The position numbers were made by a program, and so were the translations under genes. Below, piece after piece: positions 52,201 through 63,200 of a stretch of DNA of 64,000 nt. Source of the DNA: Chamaecyparis obtusa (taxonomy: Eukaryota; Streptophyta; Pinopsida; Cupressales; Cupressaceae); assembly GCA_027943335.1 (NCBI GenBank), contig BSBK01003565.1, forward strand, positions 501,001 through 565,000. The letters run 5' to 3'. Under the pieces are notes generated by a model. The model was not told the origin of the DNA, searched no databases, and worked only from the letters and a program-made list of their open reading frames with translations. Each line of letters opens with the position of its first letter. The stretch's first letter is position 1.

Positions 52201-52894
52201 GCCACCTCCACTGATCGAACTTTCAGTCTTTCTACGGTCCTTGACCTCTGAAAGCTTGAAACACCGAAAGACTAGTTCTCTTTAGAGAATCAGACCTTTC
52301 GGTGTTCCAGACCTCCGAAAGTCCAAAACCCTGGAAATGAGCATACTTCAAAGTTTTTGGTTTTTTGGTCCTTTTGCACATTTAGGAATCTGAAAGTGTG
52401 AAAGTGCAAAATGAAAACTAGACCAACCAAAACACAACTAGACCTATAGAAAAGAACAAGACAGACACATAAAGAAAAAACCTAGAACAAGCCAGAAATA
52501 GGGGGCCCCCTTGAAGTCAAGTGGCTTAAAAAAAAGGGGAGCATGGTTGTGGAACCACAACAAATAGCCCCAAAAAAAGAAAGGGAAACAACCCGAGTAT
52601 CCCAAAGCTATTCCACCCTAAAATAATCCCATCTCGCGGTGAGCCAAACACAAAGCCTTTAGCCATAGTGATTCTCCTAGCATCATCAAGATCGAGATAA
52701 ATCATTACATCTGCATCTAGTGTGTGTTTGTATGTGTTCAAATTTTCCAGAAATACCTCACTATAAGCCCCTTGGGTTTTCAACCAATCATCATCAGGTC
52801 ACTTCCCACCAATCCAAATCTAGTCCAAAGTCAATTTAGCCTTGCAATACTACCAGACAAGCGTTTATAGCCCTAGTAGAGGTTGCTAAAATCA

Positions 52895-52907
52895 CCCTTC
52901 CCCTTCT
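52895..52907 (-). other. Element F polypurine tract
   Basis: Minus strand AGAAGGGGAAGGG is followed at once by TGATTTTAGC, the proposed start of the 3' LTR. It is the strongest purine tract between integrase and the repeated region. Confidence 0.65.
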
Positions 52908-53674
52908 ATAGACGAGCTTTGTTCAAGTTTTTAAACTTCTTTGGAGGGCTCTTAGACTCAACATGTGTTAGATTGAAATTGAGTTGCTTGAACCATTATG
53001 TTTTGGATAATTTGTTTCTTCTTTGTTCAAACTTTGGTACTTTTGGTGAACCGAGGCAGCGATTAGGCTACCTCGGTTTTTGTACTCCTTTATGTTCTTA
53101 TAAAAAATTATCTCTTTTTTTTTTGAAACCAGGGCAGTGCTTAGACTATGCTACCCTATTTTTTTGAGCTTTCTTCTTTGTTGACCTTGTCTTTATGCAT
53201 TCCTCCTTTTTGCTTTCTTACTCTTTTCTTTTAGTCTGTGTTCCAGTTGGTAGAGGGTTCTAACTTTTGACCTTCTCCACGACCATGGGTGTTACCTAAT
53301 TCTAATTGGAATCCTATCCAAGAGGCTCCTGGTCTGGGATCCCTTTTAAGTGTGTGTTAGTGTTGAGGATGGTTTGTTCCAATGAATCCTTTCAAGAAGT
53401 TTGAGAGGAAAACATCTCACTTATGACCTTTGTATTTGGCTCACTGTAAGACAAAACTAAATAAAATGGTTTGAAAAAGGGAGACCCTCATCTTTTTCCC
53501 AGACTACCTGGTGTAGATCATTAAGCTCAAGAGACACCTATGCCTCAAGAAGATGCAAACTAACAGACCCAAAGAAAAGACACAAAAGATGAGACTTAAA
53601 GAAAAGACACAAAAGAAGAGACCCTAAGCTAAAAGAATATGCTAAAAGAATATACAAGAAAGATCAAAGGTCTG
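52908..53674 (-). other. Element F region between integrase and 3' LTR
   Basis: No protein-like frame. Two imperfect units, ACCGAGGCAGCGATTAGGCT and ACCAGGGCAGTGCTTAGACT, each followed by a T-run and CTTT-rich text, lie at about 53050 and 53130. AAAGAAAAGACACAAAAGA is tandemly repeated at about 53570-53620. Confidence 0.6.
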
Positions 53675-54975
53675 TCAAGACCCAAAGTAGTTCTTGAGAA
53701 ACTGGCCATTGATGGGCAATGGGACCAATTCTCCATCAATAGAACTAATTATGAAAGTATTCTCTCCTAGAATTTCTGTAATCTAGAAAGGGCCTATCCA
53801 CAGATGTTGGAATTTAGTGTTGCTGCCTGGTTTTTCTTTTGCTTTATCCCACATCAAAACTAGATCAGAAATCTTGAAGGCCTTTATTGTTGCTCTTTTG
53901 TCAAACCAATGCTTGATGATAGCTTGATGTTTGGCCACATGTTCTAAAGCCAAGGCTCTCTTTTCTTCTAGATCCAACAAGTTCATGAGGTGAACCTACA
54001 CCCAATCCTCACCCTCGACATATTGATCCATGAATCCTAGAATTGGTATTTTCAGGTTCATAAGAAAAATGGGTTGCAGGTCGTAGACCAATTGGTAGGG
54101 GGAAGTCCCTAAAGCATTTTTTATTCTCACCCGGTCAGTCCACAGGGTGTACTTTAACTAAGTGTGCCAATCCCAAGGGTTATCATCCAAGAGGCATTTG
54201 ATTATTTTTGTTAAGTTCTTATTCATTGATTCAGAGACCCCATTCCCTTATGGATAATACTTGGATGAAAACTTGAGGATTACCTAATTTTAGAAGGCCC
54301 ATTGAATGAGGGATGTATATGAGAAATAGGGTGCATTATCACATACCAGAAAGAAAGGCATACCAAATCATGTGATAATGAACTCTTCTAAGAACTTGGT
54401 TACCACCTCTATAGTGCAGTTTCAAAGAACTTGTGCTTCTTCCCATCTCGTGTAGTAGTCAGTCATGGTCAATATGTACCTATGTCCCATAGAAGATGGA
54501 GGGTTAATCATTCCTACAAAATCTAGCCCCCATTGGGTGAATGGACATACCTCATAAAATGGTTATAAGGGAATTGTCAGATGTCTCTCATGTACGACAT
54601 TGGTTTGACAAACATGACATGAACACACATGTTCGTGAGTGTCCTTGAACAAGGTCGACCAATAATAGCTAAATCTTAATATTTGATGGGTTGTGGCTTC
54701 AGCTGACCCATGCCCTATGCTATACTTGTCATGAAACTCTGTGAGAACCTACTTAGCTTTTGTCCAATCTAAAAAATGTAGGTAAAGGCCATCAAAATTG
54801 CATTTGTAGAGTTTTCCATTTTTTAGCATATAGGAGCCACTCTTATTCCTCAAGGCTCTCCTCTGAGAATCGTTCAATCCTTCTGGGCATCGATTTTGGA
54901 TCAGGTAGTAAATGATATCTTGATACCACACATCAGTGACCACTCCTTCATTGGTGTACACTTGGCACACTAAAC
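53675..54975 (-). pseudogene. Element F integrase
   Basis: Zinc module: FHDKYSIGHGSAEATTHQIL, YYWSTLFKDTHEHVCSCHVC (H-x-H...C-x2-C type). Core: QWGLDFVGMINPPSSMGH (first Asp), FLVCDNAPYF (second Asp), GNGVSESMNKNLTKIIK (Glu). C-terminal part: NALGTSPYQLVYDLQPIF, LEEKRALALEHVAKHQA, HWFDKRATIKAFKISDLVL, and a final NGQFLKNYFGS before TGA 53675-53677. Stops after TKAK, IPL, QVL, FIIT, WAF and near 53783 are in phase. The catalytic triad is recognisable. Confidence 0.9.
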
Positions 54976-55460
54976 CTTATCTTATTTTCGCTATCATTTT
55001 GGTGAGGCCTTGACCTCTTACTAACTTCATTGGCTAGATTTTGATGTCAAACTCTTGTAGTATAGCCATCCACTTCCCCCTTCATTCTCCCAAATCATTT
55101 TTCATCAACAAGGATTTGACCACCAGATCAGGGACAATAGCAATGACCTTACTCCTGAGGATGTAATGTTTGAACTTCTTGACAACTTTGACCAATGCGA
55201 AAGATTGTTTGTCAAGATTTGGATACTTAAGTTCAGCATTTTTCAAAGGATAGCTCATGAAAGCTATTGGTCTCTCATCCTCCCCTTCTTTCTTTTGGGT
55301 GAGGATTCCCACACATGAATGTTCTGATGCAAATGAGTAGACCTTGAATGGCGGAAGGTAGTCAGGGCTGACCAAAACCAGAGTGGTAGCAATGGACGTC
55401 TTAATCTCTTCAAAGGCTTCTTTAGCCAGAGCATTCCTCTCAATCTTAGCATCCTTTTTT
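54976..55460 (-). pseudogene. Element F RT-linked RNase H
   Basis: The phase continues from RT with FKVYSFASEHSCVGILTQKK, ERPIAFMSYPLKNAELKYPN, SFALVKVVKKFKHYILRSKV and GKWMAILQEFDIKI, the classical Ty3/gypsy RNase H blocks. A stop lies near 55082. It follows the RT directly, in the normal position. Confidence 0.88.
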
Positions 55461-56390
55461 AACATGTCATTCAATGAAGGTACTATCTCTGCAAACTCAC
55501 TGATGAAATTTATGACAAAGCTGATCTTTCCAAAGAAAGACTTTAGCTCCTTCCGGCTATTCGGGGGAACCAATTTGAGAATCACCTCGACTCTTTCAGG
55601 GTCGATTGAACTGCCTATTTTAGATATGATGTGTCTGAGGAGTTTTCCTTGGGTTACCCCAAAGACACACTTCTTAGGAATTAGTGAGATTCCATAACGC
55701 TAACATCTTTTCAATACCTTGCGCAGATCTTCAATGTGATCCACGCGGTTCCTGGAGAATACTATGAGATCATCCATATAAATAACAATACACTTGTTGA
55801 CCAGGCCTTTAAATGCCTCATCCATAGCTTGTTGGAAAGTGGCTCCCATGTTGATCAAACCAAATGGCATACAACAATAAGAAAATGTCCCCCACTTTGT
55901 TGTGAAAGTTGTCTTCAGGCGGTCTTCTTTTTCCATGACCTAATAATACCCAGAGTAGCCATCAAGGAAACACATCATCTAGGAGCTATTTACCACTTAC
56001 AACACTTCGTTGAGGGATGATAACAGGTAGTTATCCTTTTGAGAAGCTCTATTTAGATTTTAGAAGTCCACACAGAGCCGAACTTCTCCATTTTTCTTAC
56101 TTATTGGGATGAGATTTTCTACCCAAGTCAAATGTTGGATAGGAAAGATAATCTTGGCATCAAGAAACTTTTGTACTTCCTTCTAGATTACTAGCTCAAT
56201 CACAAGATTTACTGGCCTTTTCCTTTGGTGAAAAGGTTTAGTGTCTAGATTCAATGGGATGTTGTGTATAATGATGGCAGGATCATAGGTTTTTAAGTCT
56301 TCGTAGCTCCAAGCTATGACATTTTTGTATTTTGTGAGTAACTCTACCATCCATCTTTTTTCTTCAGCTGTGCCAACTTTTCTAATACGA
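55461..56390 (-). pseudogene. Element F reverse transcriptase
   Basis: RT blocks read YKNVIAWSYEDLKTYDPAII, FHQRKRPVNL, FLDAKIIFPIQHLTWVENL, NGEVRLCVDF, then MMCFLDGYSGYYQV, TTKWGTFSYCCMPFGLINM, GATFQQAMDEAF, VIYMDDLIVFSRN (catalytic YMDD intact) and LIPKKCVFGVTQGKLLRHI. SSIDPERVEVIL follows. Stops near 56185, 56058, 56022, 55980 and 55700 are in phase with the upstream RNase H and downstream integrase. Confidence 0.92.
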
Positions 56391-57310
56391 ACCTCCTTGG
56401 GTTCAAGCTATATGCCCAGATTATGGAGCTCACAGTCATTGCCTCCTACCGTTGGTGTCTTCCCCCTTTTGCGAGTGTGTTCCTCCTTGTCAAAAATTCT
56501 TTCCAGGGCTACCATTCCTTTTAGGATGGAGTTATTATTCAAGTTTAAGATCCCTAGATCATTTGATTCTTCTATTCTGTCTTCTTTTTTGTCAATGTTT
56601 TATCTTTCAAAGACCTTGGCACTCATGATGAACTCCAGTATCTGTTGGTCATCTTGGAATACCTAGAAGTTTGTGATATTATCTGGAATGGCTGACACAA
56701 CCACCAGCTCAATGGAGAATTTCCTCCGTTTAGATTTTTCCAATGGCTGTAAGGAACTTGCCGATACTGCCAAAGCATCCATAATAGTATTCCTTCTTCT
56801 TGGAACACTCCAGATATTAAACACCTCAAAGTCTTCGATCAAATCCCATACACAGTTATGATATGAGGCCAACTGCTTATCAATGCATGAATATTGGCTC
56901 CAGATCTACCTGACCACTAACTGTGAGTTTCCTTCTATGACTAAGGCCTTTACCTTGTTTTCATGGGCCATGAGGAGACCTCGCACTGGCACCTCATATT
57001 CAAAAATGTTATTGGTGCAGTATAATTGTATCTTATAAGCAACGTAGTATGAACCACCTCAAGGGTTGACCAACTCTATCCTGAACCCTACTCCTTGTTT
57101 ACATTTGGAGCCATCAAACCTGAGTTTCCATACCGGGTAACTCTTATGGGAAGATGATTTAGCTTGGAGTTCCGATGCAACCTTGGGAAGATATGTGCTG
57201 ATTTGGGGTTCAATGGGGGTTTCTATTGGCGACAGGTTCTCTATACTTGGGATATCCATGTTCTCTTCATTTGGGTGTTCCCTTGTGGAGAGGGGGACCC
57301 ATTTCATCTT
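56391..57310 (-). pseudogene. Element F additional RNase H, located upstream of the RT
   Basis: In phase with protease and RT, the segment reads VWKLRFDGSKCKQGVGFRIE, then QLYCTNNIFEYEVPVRGLLM, KALVIEGNSQLVVRQI, YHNCVWDLIEDFEVFNIWSV and PRRRNTIMDALAVSA. These are the FDGS, NN-x2-EYE, G(D/N)SQLV and N-x3-DALA blocks of the archaeal-type RNase H. The third acidic residue reads Asn (GNS for GDS), probably a late G-to-A change. In Ogre and Retand, as I know them, this domain follows the classical RNase H; here it precedes the RT. A linker with a Glu/Lys-rich segment (56400-56620) joins it to RT. Confidence 0.85.
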
Positions 57311-58456
57311 TTTTTTTTCTTTCGCATCACACTAGACTTCATGACATGGAGGCAAGCAACCATCATTGAAAGAGCTCCTTTCCTCTTGCATATGGCATTC
57401 TATTATGGGGGCCGGAGGTCATTCACAATGGGAAGACCCATCATTACTTGAATGTGTTGTTGTCCCTTTTGTAAGCTTAGGCATGTAAGACATAAGGTTC
57501 ATTACTTGAATCATCATGCCCTATCAATCTTGGCATTCAAACTTCGAATGACTTGTCTAGTGCAGGCGACAATATCCTGGTAGCATTAGTATGTTTGGGT
57601 CAACATCTTGGCCAATATGTTTCATGTTTTTCATCATATTTTCTACAAAATCCATGAGGATATCCTCAAGAATTTGAGTATGCACCAACCCTTGTACCAG
57701 GCCATCATTTGAATTTTATTCTTCTTTGATGTGAAATGTTAAAATCCTATCCAATCGATACACCCACAGATCAGCTTTCAAAAACATGACTTCATTTGGA
57801 GCATTGTATTTAGTTATCATCTGCTTGAGTTTGGGTTCAGAATCAATCTTGATTTGTTTATTGAGTCCTTTCCATGCTAGCCAAAGTTGAGTGAAATCCA
57901 TGGAGAACCAACCTCTCAAGGATCTAGTCCATTCTCTACTAAGTAACATGTCGTATGTCTCTGGGATGTCCACAATATGTACGCCAATGCAATCTTGGAT
58001 CCTGGGGTCGGTGGTTAACTATATGTGTGTATCTTTGAGGACTCCAATGACTTTGACCTCCATTTTATCAAGTTGGATCACAACCCTATTGGTTGGTTGC
58101 GGGTTCACCCCCATCTTTTGGCATATGGATAATGACATGATGTTACATGAAGCCCCTGAGTCAATCAGACAACTGTGTAGGTTCTTTCCAAAGATCTTGA
58201 GGCTGAGTAGGAATGGGGGTACTTCTACCCGATCTTTGAACATGGTTGGCATTGCCTCAACCCTATTGATGTCTAATGAACTTCTAGTGTTGCTGCTGGA
58301 CGGGGCCGATTTGGAATGATCCAAGGATTTCAGGAGGGCTTCTCTTTGTGAAGGATAACTTTGTAACATGTCATACATTGATATATTGGCTTTAACTCTC
58401 TTTAGTTCCTCTAGTGCACTATACTTTTCAATGGCCCAAATTGGATTCTTCAGCAT
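57311..58456 (-). pseudogene. Element F protease region
   Basis: NLHSCLIDSGASCNIMSLSI near 58160 is the retropepsin D-S-G-A active site, followed by MGVNPQPTNRVVIQLDKMEV, IVDIPETYDMLLSREWTRS and MDFTQLWLAWKGLNKQI (58019-57716), typical of gypsy protease and its downstream spacer. Stops near 58019, 57716 and 57540 are in phase. It lies between gag and the extra RNase H. Confidence 0.85.
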
Positions 58457-60192
58457 GATGGGCTGGTGTTGTGTTGTTGGGGCAACAATGGCACTGGGAC
58501 CTCTAGGAGGTGTAGGATTATTGTTAGCCTACGAGTTAGGTGGAGTGGGCTGCATTCCTGGGGGAATACCTTTAGTTAGAGGTTCTCTTCTGCTCCTTAG
58601 ATTATAGTTGTTTCTATTTTTGTTCTAGAAAGCATGGATCTCAGAATACTCAGGTTGACTCTGCTGGTTGAATAGGAAAATGAATTCCTCCTTAGTGGTG
58701 TTGTTCGTAGGACGTCCCTCTATGACCGAGTCATAAGAATCGAAGACCATGGCACTAAAATGAGTCTGGGAGTTGTCAGGATCTTGACCTTGTTGGCTAT
58801 CAAATTCTCCCCTGTATTTATTGTCTAATTGTTGTATGCTGGGAGCTTGGGTAAAATTGGCCTTAGATGAAGTAAAATCATTGGAGTTATCAACGGGTAT
58901 GCTACCATTGTTAGGGCATGTTTTCCACGGCCTACTAGTTCACTGTTGATGAGATGATTTGTCTTGAGAAGCATTCCCGTAACTTCCACTGTTATTGTTG
59001 TTGTAATTTCCATAATTATGATTTTGATTTTGGGAATAAGTGTTTGGGGCAGTAGCTGGTCATTGGTAGTTCCCTTGGTTCTGAGGTGGATTAAGCTTCA
59101 TCCTGGTGATCTCACTTCTTAGTTGGGATAAATTCTTTTTCATGGCATCTAGCTCATTCACTAAAGCATGGTCTGGCTTGTTTGGGACATCCACCTTTTG
59201 TTCACACAGGGCTACCTTATGTACATCATATCCTAGGTATGTGATGGTGAGTGGTGGGGAAGTAGTGTATGGGGCCAAAATCAGATTGAGTCTTGGGGTG
59301 TGTTGCATCGGGGGTTTATTATGTGCTACAAATGGACCAATCATGGCCACATTCCCTAACATTGGTAAAACACCATAGTTTCCACCTACTTGTGGATCTA
59401 TTTGTTGGGTGAATGTGATGGCTTCATTACAGACTTTATCCAAATTATTAATGTCGCTTGGGGGTATCCTTTTCAAAAATATGGAAGTTAACGGATGAAA
59501 AGGCCCTCAAGTAAACTTGTATAGCAGCCCCTTTAGGCCATATGGTATAAGGAGCCTCCAATTTTTGGTACATCTTATGAAACGGTGATTGAACATGGCA
59601 ATTGGTTCGTTGTGGTCTTTCCTCACCGAAATGAATTGGTGGTGAAGGTTAGCCTAATCTATGTATAGCTTGAATTAGTTGAGGAATTTTATTTCAAATT
59701 CTTCCCACATCGAGATAGATGCCTATGGCAAGTTCAAATACCAATTATGTGCAAACTCCCCCAATGTGTAGGGGAAAAGGTGACACACAACGGTTGGATG
59801 TGCAATCTCTTTATGATTTCACAATTCATTGAAGGCATGGATATGTTCTTCCACTGTCTTGGACTCCTCATAGATGAAACATGGACAAAACTTCTTAGGG
59901 TTTTTGGGAAGCTCATGGAGCTTCCCTTGTAGAGCCAATGGAGAACTTTGTGCGTTTGTGAAGAAGGCCATTGGAGCTGGTTGTGGAGTAGTAGTGAGTG
60001 GGGTAGTGATGTGCAAAAGTGGAGGAAGGTTAGAATGGTGTGAGGCTTCTTCCCCTTGTTTCACTTTACTACTGCGAGGTCTGCAAACTTCTCTAAGTTC
60101 TAGGAATTCCCTTTTATTTGGTGAGGATCTGAGGACTCCTTCAAACGTTTCTAGAGAGAATGATCCAATGTTCCTGGGTTTTCCTTTCGAAG
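58457..60192 (-). pseudogene. Element F gag
   Basis: The open phase begins right at the primer site (first codon GTG). The first ATG is 59969-59971. The core reads KTVEEHIHAFNEL, then TVVCHLFPYTLGEFAHNWYL, MWEEFEIKFLN and HHQFISVRKDHNEPIAMFNH with RFHKMYQKL, matching the retrotransposon gag core. Downstream is a Gln/Asn/Tyr-rich region (NQNHNYGNYNNNNSGSYGN near 59000) and RNNYNLRSRREPL. I saw no CCHC knuckle. Stops are near 59819, 59754, 59060, 58920, 58625 and 58530, plus a probable small shift near 59480. Confidence 0.8.
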
Positions 60193-60210
60193 GCCCTCCT
60201 TCTAGCGCCA
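60193..60210 (-). other. Element F primer-binding site (tRNA-Asn type)
   Basis: Minus strand TGGCGCTAGAAGGAGGGC lies four bases inside the right LTR. The plus-strand CCCTCCTTCTAGCGCCA equals the 3' end of plant tRNA-Asn(GTT) as remembered. Confidence 0.85.
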
Positions 60211-60214
60211 CTTC

Positions 60215-63200
60215 TGTTGAGTGTCATTTTTACATGAGACAATGGCTAGGAAGAATGACGAGTGGGGTAGCAATGTGCAAAATTTACGTGAGAAAATTCC
60301 CCTCTTGGAAGAATGATATTAGTCAATCTCAAGGTTCCTTTTGGGTTGGGTCTCAACCACTTGGATAGCTCAACTGAAGATAAATGTGAATCTGTTCATG
60401 AGGAGCCCTTTGTTGGTTCGTATCTCAAAAAGGCTACAAAAAAAACTTTAAACACAACAATACTTCTCTTTTTGGATTTTTTAGATTTTAAATGAAAAGA
60501 CAACATTAATCTAATTAATCTATCGTAACTGATTTGCAAGGAAAGTAAAGGCAAGGTAACGAGAATTCAAAAGAAATCTGCTGAAAGAAACTAATAGACA
60601 TAAACCAATATTACGTTGCTTTGCGAATTAAAATACCAAGAAGATGGGGAAAACCCATAAAATAGAGATCTGACGAAATCACAATTCTAGCCAAGAAGAT
60701 GCAATCATCAATGGAAATAAACACAGACATATAATAAGTCAAAACTCATCAGATCACAAAGCCACCACATATGTACGCACACGTGAGATAAGTTTATCTT
60801 CAAAGTACCAAAAAAAAAGATATCTTCTGAATAACTTGTCACAATAAAGCAATGCAGCAGAGGTAAAGACCCAACTAAAAGAATTGCAGATCAGAATCAC
60901 CACACAATCAACTAGTTCTTTGAAATAAACAAATGAGCAATTCACACATTTATAAATTTCACAAAGATAGCAGAATAATTACACTACGTTTGAAGCACCA
61001 ACTGTATATATTGTATTGCAATAAAAATATGACCTTAATTACATTTAGTTCATACAATTTATAGAGCTATGCTCTTAATTTCACAGCTAGTGTTTTAGCT
61101 ACATCTAAAACTTGAAAATAAATCTAAACTAAAGATTACATGAAGGAAAATAACCCTAAAAAGAGTTAAAACTACTCTAGCATGGAATTAAACCTCGTGC
61201 ATTACAAATTTGGAGTAGATCATGCATAAAATAACTCAAAAACAAAATTGGAACTCATGCATGCTCTTTATGAAACTTGTGATCTTGCCTTTATTCTCCA
61301 TTATAGATCTCCCTCATGGACTCAACTAGAAGATGCCCTCAAATCATGCAAAAACGACCGTCTAGAAGTGATCATTCTGATTGAAAAAACAAGTTGGAGA
61401 AGACTGGAGTTAACAGTGGTCATGCCCCATAAATTTTAGATCCCGACTGTTACCCAGAAAAAATGAAGCTCCAGAATTGACTAAGTGTTTGAACAACTTC
61501 TCCTCTTTCAGACTTTTGGAGGCCGAAAAATGCCTAGGGCCAAAATGTCAAAAATCAAGGCCTTCAAAAAATGGCTAAGTGTGGAAAAATATTTTTTCTC
61601 TATACAAAATTTGGCTAAGTTCACAATGAGTGCTTATCGACTTGGAAGGGCTTCTAGATGAGCTTTGCGGAACCTATCCACAATCTCTTGCACTTTCTCA
61701 AAGTCAGCCATTTTGACCCCTTTAAGGCATTCTAGTTGTTTCTCCCGGAAGGTGAGAAATTCAACTGCAAACCCCTTTATATCTTCTTCCCGAGATAACA
61801 TCTTCTAAATTTCTTCCTTCTGATAGAAAATCTGCTAGAGGTCTTCTTTTGTACTAACTCCTTCGAAGATATCCAGATACTGATTTACGATGACATTTAT
61901 AGAATGTATTGTTTGCTCATCATCTTTGTCATATAAGTCTAGGTCTAACCCTTCAAAAAACTTATGCATTTCCCACACAAAAAGTAAACCTTTATCCCTC
62001 TTTTTTATTTATTCTTTTCAACACCTTTTAAAAAATGGTCAAAGCGCCAGTGATATCTCAGATCCACTCCTCAAAATTATCTAATTCTGAGCCTTCATAC
62101 ACTTTGACCAAAACTTGGAAGTGCTACTTCCTTATTACTATGAGATCTTCTAGTTCCTTTTACCACTTCAAGATCTTCTCCTCTAGACCATCCTCCTCAC
62201 TCATAATTTCAACCAAAAATGTGATTCCTTGAAGAATACTTCTAAAAGGCCTCAAAATATTCTTGAGAGCCGCCCTGGCAAAATCTTTAAAATCAACTTT
62301 CCAATCTGCACATGCCCAAACAAAAGAATGCGGGATATCTGTCGGTATACTTACATCACCCCTTTTCTCCAAAATAGCCTGTAATGAGGCCTCAAGGTTA
62401 CTAGGGTCAATGGGACCCGCTGTCTTAAGGATAAATTTCTTCATTGCCTCATTCTGCTCCATTAATGCTTTTATCTTTTCTTTGTCCTTATCCATGAAGC
62501 CTAGAGGATGCTTTAGCTTGAGGGTAGCTAGAGTTTTACTCCCTTCTCTAGTCAACTCTCCTAGATCTATCTCTTCTAGCACGTAATCATCTGGGGTGAC
62601 TTCCACCATACTGACATTCATTTTAGGGATAACCACTTGAGCCTTCCACTTGTCCACCTGATCTTGCGTTACATATGAGAGAGTCCTTGCTCAGGTACTA
62701 GATCTTGCTTGATGGAATGCTCATCCCAATGCCACCATATCTGTATCATCATCAGTATACACCCTTGTTCTTGGCTAAATTTCCTTGGTGAACCAAATGG
62801 GCTTTGAAAAGGCATTAAGGGGCTCATAAGGGGCGGCTAAACTCAAGGTAGTAGCCGGACGCTCTATCTCCATTTACTCATGACTCTCCTCCTCTCCTCC
62901 TATTTCTTGTTCTTCCCCCATAATCTTTTCCTCTTCCATATTTATCTGTTCTTCCTCTCCAACCTATTTCTCTAATCCATCTTGTCCTTCTGACAAAATC
63001 TCACCGATCTCCTCTGTTTCCTTCTCTGGCTCTTGAGGCCCTTGTGCTAATGTTTCAGTTTGAACAAATGGTGGAGTAGGGGCTTGAGAAGGAGGGTTTT
63101 TCATGGGAGGAGTAAGAGCGAGAGGGGGAGTGGGTGAAGGCATTGGTAGAGGAGGTGGAGTTGGCATGGGAACATGAACATGTGGACGTTGTGGTGGAAA

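Larger units (their letters stand above)
46411..52894 (-). repeat. Element F 3' LTR (left copy), about 6.5 kb
   Basis: The outer end TGTTGAGCATC matches the right LTR next to the primer site. The inner end is set by the purine tract followed by TGATTTTAGCAACC on the minus strand. Homology to the right copy is directly visible for 46411-50151 against 60215-64000. The remaining 2.7 kb is assigned to the LTR on the basis of the purine tract and TATA box alone. It contains a complete ORF (47793-51441). Confidence 0.75.

Noticed and set aside
53675..60210. Element F as an integrated pararetrovirus (caulimovirid)
   Set aside because: An integrase with the D,D-35-E core, LTRs, a primer site and a polypurine tract are present, and no movement-protein or coat-protein motif was seen. 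It is a Ty3/gypsy retrotransposon.
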